64,000 bases of DNA from Sphingomonas sp. PR090111-T3T-6A. GTDB lineage: Bacteria; Pseudomonadota; Alphaproteobacteria; Sphingomonadales; Sphingomonadaceae. The position numbers and the translations under genes are program-made. Positions within the stretch are counted from its first letter, which is position 1. Each line of letters opens with the position of its first letter. The stretch lies in the NCBI RefSeq assembly GCF_000383095.1, contig NZ_AORL01000010.1:124001-188000 (forward strand). The letters are read 5' to 3'. Positions 7,361-15,152 of this stretch are shown piece after piece. Below the pieces are notes generated by a model, which ran no database searches, was not told the origin of the DNA, and saw only the letters and a list, made by a program, of their open reading frames with translations.

Positions 7361-9832
7361 TCAGAACTTGAAGCCGATGGTGCCGAACACTTCGCGCGGC
7401 GCCACGGGGAAGTAGTTGTAGGTGCCCGACGCCGCACCGATCGACAGCGTGGAGGCCGCCTTCTTGTCGGTGAGGTTGGTGACGTTCAGGCTGACATTCA
7501 TCTCGTGGATCACGCTGTTGGCGCCCAAGGGCACCTTCGCGCCGATCCGGGCCGACATGGTGAAATAGGCCGGCGTGCTGAGGTCGTTGGTGTAGGTGGC
7601 GTAGCGCTTGCCCATGTAATCGCCGACGAGCTGCACATCGAAGATGCCGTAATTGGCGGACGCGATGAACTTGTTCAGCCAGTCCGGCGAGCCCGGTACC
7701 TTCTTGCCCTTGGTGTGCACGGTGGTCTGGGCGGCACCCGAGCCGGTGACGTAGTTATCGTCGAACTCCGAGTTGTTGTACGACAGCGCGTCGTAGAACG
7801 AGAAATGCGGGCCGAAGTGCAGCGTGCCGGCGATATCGACGCCGTCGGTGGTCACGCCGCCGACATTGTTGATGATCGTGGCGCCGCTGACGATCGCGGT
7901 GATCGTCTGGGTGGGGCTCACGGCCAGCAGGCGGTTCTGGAAGTTGACGTGGTAATAGCTGAGCTGGCCCTCGAAGCCGGTGATCGGGCCGAGGTGCAGC
8001 TCATGCTGGGTGCGCGCGCCGAACTCGTAGGTCCAGCTCGTCTCCGGCTTGGTGTTGGCCTTGAACGCGTCAAACAGCGTCTGGCTGCCCAGCGCGAAGG
8101 GCGAGAGGCCCGCCGCCGCGCTGGTCTGGAACTGGCGCATATTCTTCTGGATGTTGAAGAAGAGCTGGTCGTGGCCGGTCACGTCCCAGGTGCCGCCGAC
8201 CTGCGGCAGGAAGCCGCGATTGGTCTTGATGCTGCCGTTGGGAAGCTCGCGCGAGCCGGAGAAGGAGCCGGGGATCGGCTGCACGGTCACGCGCTGGTTG
8301 GCGTCCTGGAACTCGCCCTTGAAGCCCGCCTGGAGCGTGATGTTCGGGCGGATGTGCCAGGCATCCTGCACATGGTACTGATATTCGTTGACCCGGACCT
8401 CGCTGCCATACTGGGTGATGAGCGGGTTCGCGATGTTGAGCGGGCGCTGATAGGGCGTCGTCGGGTTGTTGATGTCGAACGCGTACCAGCGACGATAGGC
8501 GGACGTGCTCTGGTGCTCGTACCAGCCGCCCACCTCGATCTCATGATTGCCGAGCGAGGCGCGCAGCGTGGAGATCACGCCGCCGCGATCGATGCGATAT
8601 TCGGTGGTGCGGGTCGCCATGCCCGAATTGCCGAAGATCTTGGACAGGCCCGCGAGGTTGGCCGGATCGGTCGCCGGGGCGCCGGGGTTCGGCAGCGGGA
8701 AGTAGAAGGAGAAGAGCTGCGGCAGGCCGGCGGCGCCGATCGGACCGGCCACCACGCCGACGCCGTCGTCGTGGTGGAAATAGCCTTGGTTGCTCCAGTG
8801 AATCTTGTCGCTGACGTTCCAGTCATATTTGGCGTAGGTCAGATAGTCGGTGCGCTGGGCGTCGCTGTAATAGTTGCGGTAATTGTCGCCCGCGGCCTGA
8901 TAGGCGGCCGAACCCTTGAAGCCGTTGGCGGCCGACGGATAATAGGCCTCGGCAGCGGCGAGGTCGCCGTAGAAGAAGGGGCGCGTATAGGGAGCCTTGG
9001 CCACGGTCTCGCCCTTGGCCGGGTTGATGACCGTGGCGTCCTCGTTGGGCTCGGTCTTGTCCGAATAAGCGAAGTAGTAGGTCAGCTTGCCGGTCGAGTC
9101 GTCGTGGACGAACTTGATGTCGGCCTGATAGCCGCCCTGCTTGCCGTTGAAGTCCCACGCCTTCGCGTCCTGGCGGACGGCGGAGAAATAGAGCTTGTTG
9201 CCGTTGCCGAACGTGCCGGTGTCGATTCGGCCATAGGTGCGGAAGGTGTCGTAGCTGCCGAAGGTCTGCTGGATCGTCGTGGTCTGCTCGTCGCGCGGAT
9301 CACTGGAGAAGGTGTCGATCGTGCCGCCGAGGTTGCTGGTCGACGCGGTGCCGAGATCGCCCGCGCCCGACGCCAGCGTGACGCGGCCCACATCTTCCGA
9401 GATGATCGCGCGCTGCGGCGAGAGGCCGTTGAAGTTGCCGTAGGTCTGGTCGCCGAGCGGCACGCCGTCGAGCGTGTAGCCGAGCTGCTGCGCGTTGAAG
9501 CCGTGGACGAAGAGCGAGATGTTCTGTTCGTTGTTGCCCCACGGATCGGCGGTCAGATAGGTGACGCCGGGCAGCGTCTGGATCGCCTTCAGCGGGCTGA
9601 TGCCGGGCAGGATCTTCTGGATCTCGGGGCCTTCCATCGCAACCACCGAGCGCGTGCGGCGCGACGTGACGATGATGGAATTGCTGTCTTCCGTATCCGA
9701 CGCGTCGGTGGAGGCGGCCGTGTCCGTCGTGGCTGCGGCAGATGCGTCGCCCGCATGGGCGGCCTGGATGGGCAGGCCGAAAGCGAAGCTCGCCGACAGG
9801 GCGAGGAGAGCGGTGTGGCGGGACGTACGCAT
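7361..9832 (-). CDS. TonB-dependent receptor, probably for a phosphorus compound
   Basis: An 823-residue outer-membrane receptor. Residues 1-27 are a signal peptide (ending QAAHA). NSIIVTSRR near residue 50 is a TonB-box-like segment. A plug domain follows (SPLKAIQTLPGVTY, LGYTLDGVPLGD), then a ~600-residue barrel ending in VFGTIGFKF with the terminal aromatic required for assembly. The ATG at 9832 was chosen because AAAGGGG lies just upstream and the signal peptide starts there; the reading frame stays open further upstream. Linkage to glpQ and a Pho-box match suggest import of organophosphates or glycerophosphodiesters under phosphate limitation. The divergent piuC-like gene would alternatively suggest an iron complex. 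Confidence 0.9.
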   Translation of the reverse strand: MRTSRHTALLALSASFAFGLPIQAAHAGDASAAATTDTAASTDASDTEDSNSIIVTSRRTRSVVAMEGPEIQKILPGISPLKAIQTLPGVTYLTADPWGNNEQNISLFVHGFNAQQLGYTLDGVPLGDQTYGNFNGLSPQRAIISEDVGRVTLASGAGDLGTASTSNLGGTIDTFSSDPRDEQTTTIQQTFGSYDTFRTYGRIDTGTFGNGNKLYFSAVRQDAKAWDFNGKQGGYQADIKFVHDDSTGKLTYYFAYSDKTEPNEDATVINPAKGETVAKAPYTRPFFYGDLAAAEAYYPSAANGFKGSAAYQAAGDNYRNYYSDAQRTDYLTYAKYDWNVSDKIHWSNQGYFHHDDGVGVVAGPIGAAGLPQLFSFYFPLPNPGAPATDPANLAGLSKIFGNSGMATRTTEYRIDRGGVISTLRASLGNHEIEVGGWYEHQSTSAYRRWYAFDINNPTTPYQRPLNIANPLITQYGSEVRVNEYQYHVQDAWHIRPNITLQAGFKGEFQDANQRVTVQPIPGSFSGSRELPNGSIKTNRGFLPQVGGTWDVTGHDQLFFNIQKNMRQFQTSAAAGLSPFALGSQTLFDAFKANTKPETSWTYEFGARTQHELHLGPITGFEGQLSYYHVNFQNRLLAVSPTQTITAIVSGATIINNVGGVTTDGVDIAGTLHFGPHFSFYDALSYNNSEFDDNYVTGSGAAQTTVHTKGKKVPGSPDWLNKFIASANYGIFDVQLVGDYMGKRYATYTNDLSTPAYFTMSARIGAKVPLGANSVIHEMNVSLNVTNLTDKKAASTLSIGAASGTYNYFPVAPREVFGTIGFKF

Positions 9833-9882
9833 GGAAACCCCTTTTGCTGCGGTGCAGTGCAGGGGGCGCCTAAGCGGGCTGT

Positions 9883-9900
9883 CTGACAGCCCCATGACGG
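9883..9900 (-). promoter_or_regulatory. Putative Pho box upstream of TonB receptor-glpQ
   Basis: On the minus strand the sequence is CCGTCAT-GGGG-CTGTCAG: two 7-bp direct repeats 4 bp apart, as in the PhoB consensus CTGTCAT-N4-CTGTCAT (11 of 14 repeat positions identical). It lies 51-68 nt before the receptor ATG. The match was found by eye. Confidence 0.6.
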
Positions 9901-9975
9901 TTGCGTATCGATTTCGTGGCTGTCCGAAGTTTAACCCCGCGATGCGGGCTGGAGGCCACACCGGCGCGGGGGCGA

Positions 9976-10004
9976 TTGACATCGTTGCGAACCATTATCA
10001 CTAG
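9976..10004 (+). promoter_or_regulatory. Putative sigma-70-type promoter of piuC-like gene
   Basis: A perfect -35 hexamer TTGACA (9976-9981) is followed after 17 nt by a weak -10 (CACTAG, 9999-10004), about 40 nt before the ATG at 10044. The spacer overlaps a Fur-box match. Confidence 0.4.
9986..10000. promoter_or_regulatory. Putative Fur box
   Basis: TGCGAACCATTATCA on the plus strand reads TGATAATGGTTCGCA on the other strand, matching 12 of 15 positions of the 7-1-7 Fur consensus (TGATAATGATTATCA). It overlaps the spacer of the proposed piuC promoter, where a repressor would block RNA polymerase. Confidence 0.5.
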
Positions 10005-10043
10005 CAGCGTCGAGGCGGTCGGGATGGAAAGGAATAGCGGGCG

Positions 10044-10727
10044 ATGATGATCGAGATACCGGGTCTGCTCGACGCCGCTGGTGTGGCGCGGCTGCGCTCG
10101 GTGATCGACGCGGGCGAATGGGTGGACGGCAACGCCACCTCCGGCCCGCAGTCCGCGCTCGCCAAGCGTAACGAGCAGCTCGTCGAGGACAGCGCCGCCG
10201 CCCGCGAAGGGGGAGCGATGGTGATGGATGCGCTCGGCCGCACCCCGTTGTTCATCGCCGCCGCGCTGCCCGCCAAGGTCTTCCCGCCGCTTTTCAACCG
10301 CTATGCCGGCGGGCAGGGCTTCGGCCTGCACATCGACAACGCCATCCGCATGAAGCGCGGCACCGATTTCCGTATCCGCAGCGATCTGTCGGCGACGCTC
10401 TTCCTCTCCGATCCCGAAAGCTACGACGGCGGCGAGTTGGTGATCGAAGGCGCGTTCGGCGCACAGGCGGTGAAGCTGCCGGCCGGGCACATGATCCTCT
10501 ATCCCGCTTCCAGCCTCCACCGGGTCGAGCCGGTGACGCGCGGGGTGCGGGTGGCGAGCTTCTTCTGGCTTCAGTCGATGGTGCGCGACGGCGAGGCGCG
10601 GCGACACCTGTTCGAGCTGGACGAGGCGATCCAGACGCTCGCGGCCGATCGCGGGCAGGCCGACCCGGCGATCATCCAGCTCACCGGGGTCTATCACAAT
10701 CTGCTGCGCCGCTGGGCCGACGCCTGA
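10044..10727 (+). CDS. piuC: Fe(II)/2-oxoglutarate-dependent dioxygenase, PiuC/YbiX family
   Basis: A 227-residue PKHD-type hydroxylase, the usual length for PiuC/YbiX. The iron triad is visible as His96 and Asp98 (GFGLHID) and His159 (SSLHRVEP), with Arg169 as the 2-oxoglutarate anchor. PiuC genes usually sit next to TonB-dependent iron receptors and respond to Fur; their substrate is unresolved. Here the gene is divergent from a TonB receptor across a 211-bp region with a Fur-box match on its side. The ATG at 10044 has a purine-rich stretch (GGAAAGGAA) about 10-18 nt upstream; a second ATG follows directly at 10047. Confidence 0.9.
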   Translation: MMIEIPGLLDAAGVARLRSVIDAGEWVDGNATSGPQSALAKRNEQLVEDSAAAREGGAMVMDALGRTPLFIAAALPAKVFPPLFNRYAGGQGFGLHIDNAIRMKRGTDFRIRSDLSATLFLSDPESYDGGELVIEGAFGAQAVKLPAGHMILYPASSLHRVEPVTRGVRVASFFWLQSMVRDGEARRHLFELDEAIQTLAADRGQADPAIIQLTGVYHNLLRRWADA

Positions 10728-10754
10728 ATCTAGCGCCGGCCCTTGGGCAGGATG

Positions 10755-11522
10755 TCAGCTCGCCTTGCGCGGGCCGACCATGCCGAAGATCGCGCCCTGC
10801 GCGTCGAAGGCCTGGATGATCCACATGTCTCCGGGCACGGGCATCGGGCCGTTGAGCAGCTTGCCACCGGCGTCGGTGAGGCGCTGATGCGCGGCGTCGA
10901 TATCGTCGACCACGAAATAATAGAGCCAGAAGGGGTGCGGCGCCTGGGGGTTGTTCATCATCCCCCCGATCGACAGCCCGCCGAGCGCGAAGATCTGGTA
11001 ATGGCCCTGCGGCCCCATGTCGTAGCTCTCGGCCTGCGTCCAGCCGAACAGCTTGGTGTAGAAGGCGAAGCCGGCTTCCCAGTCGGTGGAATGCAGCTCA
11101 TGCCAGGCGGGGCGGCCGGGCGTGCCGGGGGCCAGCTCGGGCGGTGGCGTGCCGTCGCCGCGGAACAGCATGAACACCGCGCCCTGAGGATCGGCGACGA
11201 CCGAGAAGCGGCCGACGGTCGGGATGTCGGCAGGCTCGCGATAGATGGCGCCGCCGAGATCCTTCACGCGGCTCGTCATGGCGTCGACATCGTCGACATG
11301 GACGTAGCCGAGCCATGCGGGCTGCGGATCGGGCATGCCGGGCGGATAGCCCATCATCCCCGCAACCGGCCGGTCGCCCACCTTGGCGAGCGTGTAGCGG
11401 ATATCGGGCATGCCGGAATCGGCCGTCGTCCAGCCGATTACCTTGGAATAGAAACCCTCGGCCGCCGCCGGGTCTGCGGTGACCAGCTCATACCAGACGA
11501 ACGCGCCATTGCCTGTCGTCAT
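10755..11522 (-). CDS. VOC (glyoxalase/bleomycin-resistance) superfamily protein with two VOC domains
   Basis: A 255-residue protein made of two tandem vicinal-oxygen-chelate modules: about 6-125 (FVWYELVTADPAAAEGFY start, ending GAVFMLFRG) and 138-252 (AWHELHSTDWEAGFAFY start, ending GAIFGMVGP). The paired beta-alpha-beta-beta-beta units fold into one metal-binding cavity. Related proteins are annotated as glyoxalase-like or hydroxylase-like proteins of unknown substrate. The start ATG has GAGGAGAGG upstream. The gene precedes the DUF899 gene's stop by 50 nt and points the same way as that gene, so the two may form one minus-strand transcription unit. Function is not assigned. Confidence 0.8.
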   Translation of the reverse strand: MTTGNGAFVWYELVTADPAAAEGFYSKVIGWTTADSGMPDIRYTLAKVGDRPVAGMMGYPPGMPDPQPAWLGYVHVDDVDAMTSRVKDLGGAIYREPADIPTVGRFSVVADPQGAVFMLFRGDGTPPPELAPGTPGRPAWHELHSTDWEAGFAFYTKLFGWTQAESYDMGPQGHYQIFALGGLSIGGMMNNPQAPHPFWLYYFVVDDIDAAHQRLTDAGGKLLNGPMPVPGDMWIIQAFDAQGAIFGMVGPRKAS

Positions 11523-11572
11523 GATCCTCTCCTCGATCGCCGATGACTGTGGGACGCAGTGCTGCTGAAGGA

Positions 11573-12322
11573 TCAGGCCGGCTCAGCGTGGCAGCAGGCG
11601 GCCTTCTCTGCTCCCTCATATTCGTCGTGACGGCGGACGAAATCCATCGTCCCGTCCTCATTGCGGCCTTTGGGCGCGCGATCGAGGATCATCAGCGTGC
11701 CGATCAGGGGCTCCGGCCCGCGCGCATAGCTCGAATAGGTGTGGAAGATGCGGCCGGACCCGTCCTGATAGAAGGCGCTGAGGCCCGGCAACTCGTCGAA
11801 GCCGTCCTTGGCCGGGATCTGGGTGAAATTATAATCGATCGTCTCGGCGGAGAGCTGATCCTCCGTGAAGGAGACGTGGAAGTCGTAATTGAAGTCGCTG
11901 CCCGACGACGACACCCAGGGGAAGTGCCAGCCCATGCGCCGCTTGTACGCTTCGATCTTGTCGAGCGGCGCGCGGCTGACGGCCACGAGGGTCACGTCAT
12001 GATGGTTGAGATGCGGCAGCGAGCCGTCGAGATGATCGGCGAGGAAGGAGCAGCCGGGACAGCCCGCCTCCCAGTCCGGCCCGAGCATGAAGTGATAGAC
12101 GACGAGCTGGCTGCGCCCGTCGAACAGCCCGGCGAGCGACTTGCTGCCGGCCGGCGTCTCGAAGCGATAGGCCTTGTTCACCTCGACCCACGGCATCGCC
12201 AGTCGCTCGGCGTTCACCGCATCACGCAGATGCGTCTCCTCCTTCTCGCGCTTGAGGAGCGCGCGGCGGGCCTCGATCCACTCGGAACGCGATACGACAG
12301 GGTGATCGGCAAGGTTCTGCAT
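11573..12322 (-). CDS. DUF899 thioredoxin-like protein
   Basis: A 249-residue protein of the DUF899 family, common in proteobacteria and distantly thioredoxin-like. The block GPDWEAGCPGCSFLADHL carries a CPGC (CxxC) site in the position of the thioredoxin active site. The C-terminal half has the family's FHTYSSYARG and DRAPKGR segments. Members are of unknown function and presumed redox-active; no partner is known. The ATG at 12322 is preceded by GGGAGAGGGAAG, which rules out the longer open frame. It is divergent from a MarR-type regulator, with a perfect 12-bp palindrome between them, so redox- or ligand-dependent control by that regulator is likely. Confidence 0.82.
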   Translation of the reverse strand: MQNLADHPVVSRSEWIEARRALLKREKEETHLRDAVNAERLAMPWVEVNKAYRFETPAGSKSLAGLFDGRSQLVVYHFMLGPDWEAGCPGCSFLADHLDGSLPHLNHHDVTLVAVSRAPLDKIEAYKRRMGWHFPWVSSSGSDFNYDFHVSFTEDQLSAETIDYNFTQIPAKDGFDELPGLSAFYQDGSGRIFHTYSSYARGPEPLIGTLMILDRAPKGRNEDGTMDFVRRHDEYEGAEKAACCHAEPA

Positions 12323-12374
12323 CTTCCCTCTCCCAAGAGACTCGGAACCATCTTGACGTGAAATGTTGGTATCA

Positions 12375-12386
12375 ACATAATTATGT
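12375..12386. promoter_or_regulatory. Palindromic operator candidate for the MarR-type regulator
   Basis: ACATAATTATGT is a perfect 12-bp palindrome 10 nt before the marR ATG and 52 nt before the DUF899 ATG. A second, imperfect dyad (TTGGTATCAA) sits at 12366-12375. MarR regulators usually bind such AT-rich dyads in their own divergent promoters. Confidence 0.5.
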
Positions 12387-12396
12387 CGTGTCAAAG

Positions 12397-12831
12397 ATGC
12401 CCGTCCCGTTCGAGACAACGCTGGAGGTGCGCGATAGCTGCCTGTGCCTCCATGCCCAGCGGGCCGCGCGTGCGCTGGCGCGGCGGTTCGACGAGGTTTT
12501 GCGGCCAGTGGGGCTCACCAACGGGCAATTCTCGCTGCTGATGTCGCTGAACCGGCCGGAGCCGCCGCCGATGAAGCCGGTGGCGGACCTGCTGGCGATG
12601 GACCGCACGACGCTCACCGCCGCACTGAAGCCGCTCGAGCGGCGTGGTCTGGTGTCGATCGAGGTGGGGCTGAAGGATCGGCGCAGCCGCCGCCTGCGGC
12701 TCACCGATCAGGGCAGGGAGGTGCTGGCCTCGGCCGTGCCGATCTGGCGCGAGACGCACCGCGCGATCGAGGCGGGGTTGCCCGGCCTCGACGCGAATGG
12801 CCTGCGCGCGGCTCTGGTGGCGCTCTCCTGA
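12397..12831 (+). CDS. MarR-family transcriptional regulator
   Basis: A ~144-residue winged-helix protein of standard MarR length. The order is helix 1-2 (LHAQRAARALARRFDEVLRPVGLTNGQFSLLM), HTH (VADLLAMDRTTLTAALKPLERRGLV), wing (LKDRRSRRLRLTDQG), then a C-terminal dimerisation helix. The ATG at 12397 is preferred over an in-frame GTG at 12358, which would place the start upstream of the palindrome; the Shine-Dalgarno is poor in either case. A Cys pair (SCLCLHAQ) near the N-terminus could be redox-sensing, as in OhrR-type members. It probably controls itself and the divergent DUF899 gene. Confidence 0.87.
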   Translation: MPVPFETTLEVRDSCLCLHAQRAARALARRFDEVLRPVGLTNGQFSLLMSLNRPEPPPMKPVADLLAMDRTTLTAALKPLERRGLVSIEVGLKDRRSRRLRLTDQGREVLASAVPIWRETHRAIEAGLPGLDANGLRAALVALS

Positions 12832-12834
12832 CAC

Positions 12835-13659
12835 CTAGAGGCGATGGCGGGCGACCTCGGGCAGGAGGACACGCTCGATCGCCTTGGCGACGCCGTCCTC
12901 GTCGTTGGTGGCGCTGATCCAGTCCGCCTCGGCCTTCACGGTGGCCGGCGCCTGACCCATGGCGATGGCCATGCCCGCCTGCCGCAGCATCGGGATGTCG
13001 TTGGGCATGTCGCCGATCGCCGCCGTCTCTTCCAGCGGGATGTCCAGCGCGGCGGAGAGCGCGGCGATGCCGTCGCCCTTGTTCGCCTTCGGGTGCGTGA
13101 TGTCGCAATAATAGGTCTGCGAGCAGGAGACCTCGGCGCTGCCGCCCAGCGCCGCCTTGCAGTCTGCCTCCAGCTTCGCGACCAGCGGTTCGTCATCGCT
13201 GACGCCGACCAGCTTGTCGATGCGCCCGTGGAGGGACTCGAAATCGTCGCGGACGATGGGCGCGACCATCGACGAGCGCTCCTCGCGCGCGAGGTGCGGG
13301 TTCTCGCCGTCCGAGATATACCATTGCCCATCGGCGAAGGCCCAGAGCGAGGCGCCGCTCGCCCGGATCAGCGCGACCGCCGTGCGGCTGGCGTCCGCGT
13401 CGATATGGCGCGCAACGAGGATCTCGCCCTCGGGCGACACCAGCGTGCCGCCGTTGAACGCCGCCAGCGTGTTGGTCAGTCCCAGCGCTCTCGCAAGCGG
13501 CAGGATGCCCGAAGGCGGCCGCGCGCTGATGAGCGTCATCGCGACCTGCGCGTGGGCGAGGCGATGGGCGGCCTCGATGGTCGCGTCGGACAGGCTCTTG
13601 TCGCGGCGGACCAGCGTGCCGTCGACATCGGACACGAAGAGGCGGATCGGATGCTTCAT
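12835..13659 (-). CDS. HAD-superfamily phosphatase, Cof/IIB type
   Basis: A 274-residue HAD hydrolase with a C2B cap. Motif I is FVSDVDGTL (nucleophile Asp and second Asp), motif II the Ser in LISARPP, and motif IV GDMPNDIPML. Cof-type enzymes dephosphorylate sugar phosphates and other small metabolites. The ATG at 13659 was chosen because the protein then begins with the typical KHPIRLFVSDVDGTL, 14 nt after the zwf stop. It is the last gene of the pentose phosphate run, which hints at removal of an inhibitory phosphorylated side product or at sugar phosphate turnover; the substrate cannot be read. It converges on marR with a 3-nt gap. Confidence 0.88.
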   Translation of the reverse strand: MKHPIRLFVSDVDGTLVRRDKSLSDATIEAAHRLAHAQVAMTLISARPPSGILPLARALGLTNTLAAFNGGTLVSPEGEILVARHIDADASRTAVALIRASGASLWAFADGQWYISDGENPHLAREERSSMVAPIVRDDFESLHGRIDKLVGVSDDEPLVAKLEADCKAALGGSAEVSCSQTYYCDITHPKANKGDGIAALSAALDIPLEETAAIGDMPNDIPMLRQAGMAIAMGQAPATVKAEADWISATNDEDGVAKAIERVLLPEVARHRL

Positions 13660-13673
13660 CGGTCTTCTGGTCC

Positions 13674-15152
13674 TCAGTCGACGGGGTGCCATTCGCGGCC
13701 GTCACGCTCCATCAGCGCGTCGGCTCCGGCCGGCCCTTGCGAGCCTGCCTTATAGTCCTCGGGGTCGCCGTCCTTGGCCCATTGGCGCAGGATCGGCTGC
13801 ACGATCGCCCAGCCGCGCTCGACCATGTCGGCCCGCTGGAACAGCGCCTGATCGCCGATCAGCACGTCGTAGAGCAGCGTCTCATAGCCGGTGCGGTGGC
13901 CGAGATCGAAGGCGTCCTTGTAGCGGAAGTCCATCATCACCTGACCCGTATCGACCACCGGCCCCGGCTTCTTGGCGTTGAAGTGGAGGTCGATGCCCTC
14001 ATTGGGCTGGATCTGGATGATGAGCTTGTTGGGCGGGATCTTCGAGATGTCGGCGTTGCGGAACATCGCGAGCGCGATCGGCTTGAACTGGATCACGATC
14101 TCGGTGTCGCGCGCCGCCATCGCCTTGCCGGTGCGCAGATAGAAGGGCACACCCGCCCAGCGCCAGCTATCGATCATCAGCTTCAACGCCGCGTAGGTCT
14201 CGGTATGGCTGCCCTTCGCGATATCGGCGGCCTTGAGATAGGGCGTGACCTTCGTCCCCGCGATCGTGCCGCCGGTGTAGCGGCCGCGGACCGCATCGCG
14301 CTTCGCCTCGCCGGCGGTCGGGATGCGGACGGCGTCGAGGAGCTTCGCCTTCTCGTTGCGGATCGCCTCGGCGCCGAAGCTGTTGGGCGGCTCCATACCG
14401 ACCATCGCGAGAATCTGGAAGAGATGGTTGGGCACCATGTCGCGGAGCGCGCCGGTCGCGTCATAGAAGGCGCCGCGCGTGCCGACGTCGACCGTCTCGG
14501 CGGCGGTGATCTGGACATGGTCGATATAGCGGTTGTTCCACACCGCTTCGAGGAAGGCGTTGCCGAAGCGCGCCACCATGATGTTCTGCACCGTTTCCTT
14601 GCCGAGGAAATGGTCGATGCGGAAGATCTGGCTCTCCTCCATCACGCCGAGCAGCGTCTTGTTGAGCGCGCGGGCGGTCTTGAGATCGTGGCCGAAGGGC
14701 TTCTCCACCACCACGCGGCGGAAGCCGTCCGTCTCGCGCAGCAGGCCGACCTTGGCGAGCGCTTCCGAGACGGGGCCGAAATAGCTGGCCGCGGTGGCAA
14801 GGTAGAAGGCGATGTTGCCGGCGTCCTTCAGCCGGTCGGCAAGGCCGGAGTAGGTCGCGGGATCGTCGAACTCGCCCTGGAAATAGACGATGCGCTTGCG
14901 GCGGGTGGCCCAGGCCGCCTTGGTCGCCTTGTCCCCGAGGTCGAGATGTTCGGCGAGCTGATCCTGTATGCCCTCGTCGGGGCCGCGGCTGACGACGAGG
15001 ATGTCGAGATCGTCCCCGATCAGGCCGTCGCGCGTCAGGTTGACCAGCGCGGGAGTCAAAAGGCGGCGCGAGAGGTCTCCCGCGCCGCCGAAAATGACCA
15101 GCGTGGCCGGCGGCGCAGGATCACCCGGGGCGATCTTGGCCGGCCGCGCCAT
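13674..15152 (-). CDS. zwf: Glucose-6-phosphate 1-dehydrogenase
   Basis: A 492-residue enzyme that oxidises glucose-6-phosphate to 6-phosphogluconolactone, the entry to the oxidative pentose phosphate and Entner-Doudoroff routes. The N-terminal Rossmann motif GGAGDLSRR spans residues ~22-30. The substrate and catalytic motif RIDHFLGKE is at 178-186 with His181. VEKPFGHDL is also visible. The length matches the family. The ATG at 15152 shares one base with the gnd stop (TAATG), implying translational coupling. The open frame extends further upstream inside gnd but lacks homology. No 6-phosphogluconolactonase gene accompanies it here. Confidence 0.97.
   Translation of the reverse strand: MARPAKIAPGDPAPPATLVIFGGAGDLSRRLLTPALVNLTRDGLIGDDLDILVVSRGPDEGIQDQLAEHLDLGDKATKAAWATRRKRIVYFQGEFDDPATYSGLADRLKDAGNIAFYLATAASYFGPVSEALAKVGLLRETDGFRRVVVEKPFGHDLKTARALNKTLLGVMEESQIFRIDHFLGKETVQNIMVARFGNAFLEAVWNNRYIDHVQITAAETVDVGTRGAFYDATGALRDMVPNHLFQILAMVGMEPPNSFGAEAIRNEKAKLLDAVRIPTAGEAKRDAVRGRYTGGTIAGTKVTPYLKAADIAKGSHTETYAALKLMIDSWRWAGVPFYLRTGKAMAARDTEIVIQFKPIALAMFRNADISKIPPNKLIIQIQPNEGIDLHFNAKKPGPVVDTGQVMMDFRYKDAFDLGHRTGYETLLYDVLIGDQALFQRADMVERGWAIVQPILRQWAKDGDPEDYKAGSQGPAGADALMERDGREWHPVD

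Noticed and set aside
7361-9832. Calling the first TonB receptor a siderophore receptor because of the piuC-like neighbour
   Set aside because: Its own operon partner is glpQ and a Pho-box match lies on its side, so phosphate scavenging is at least as likely.
7328-9886. An 852-residue open frame on the plus strand opposite the first TonB receptor
   Set aside because: Its sequence is Arg/Ala/Gly/Val-rich with no domain and arises from GC-rich codon bias of the receptor on the other strand.
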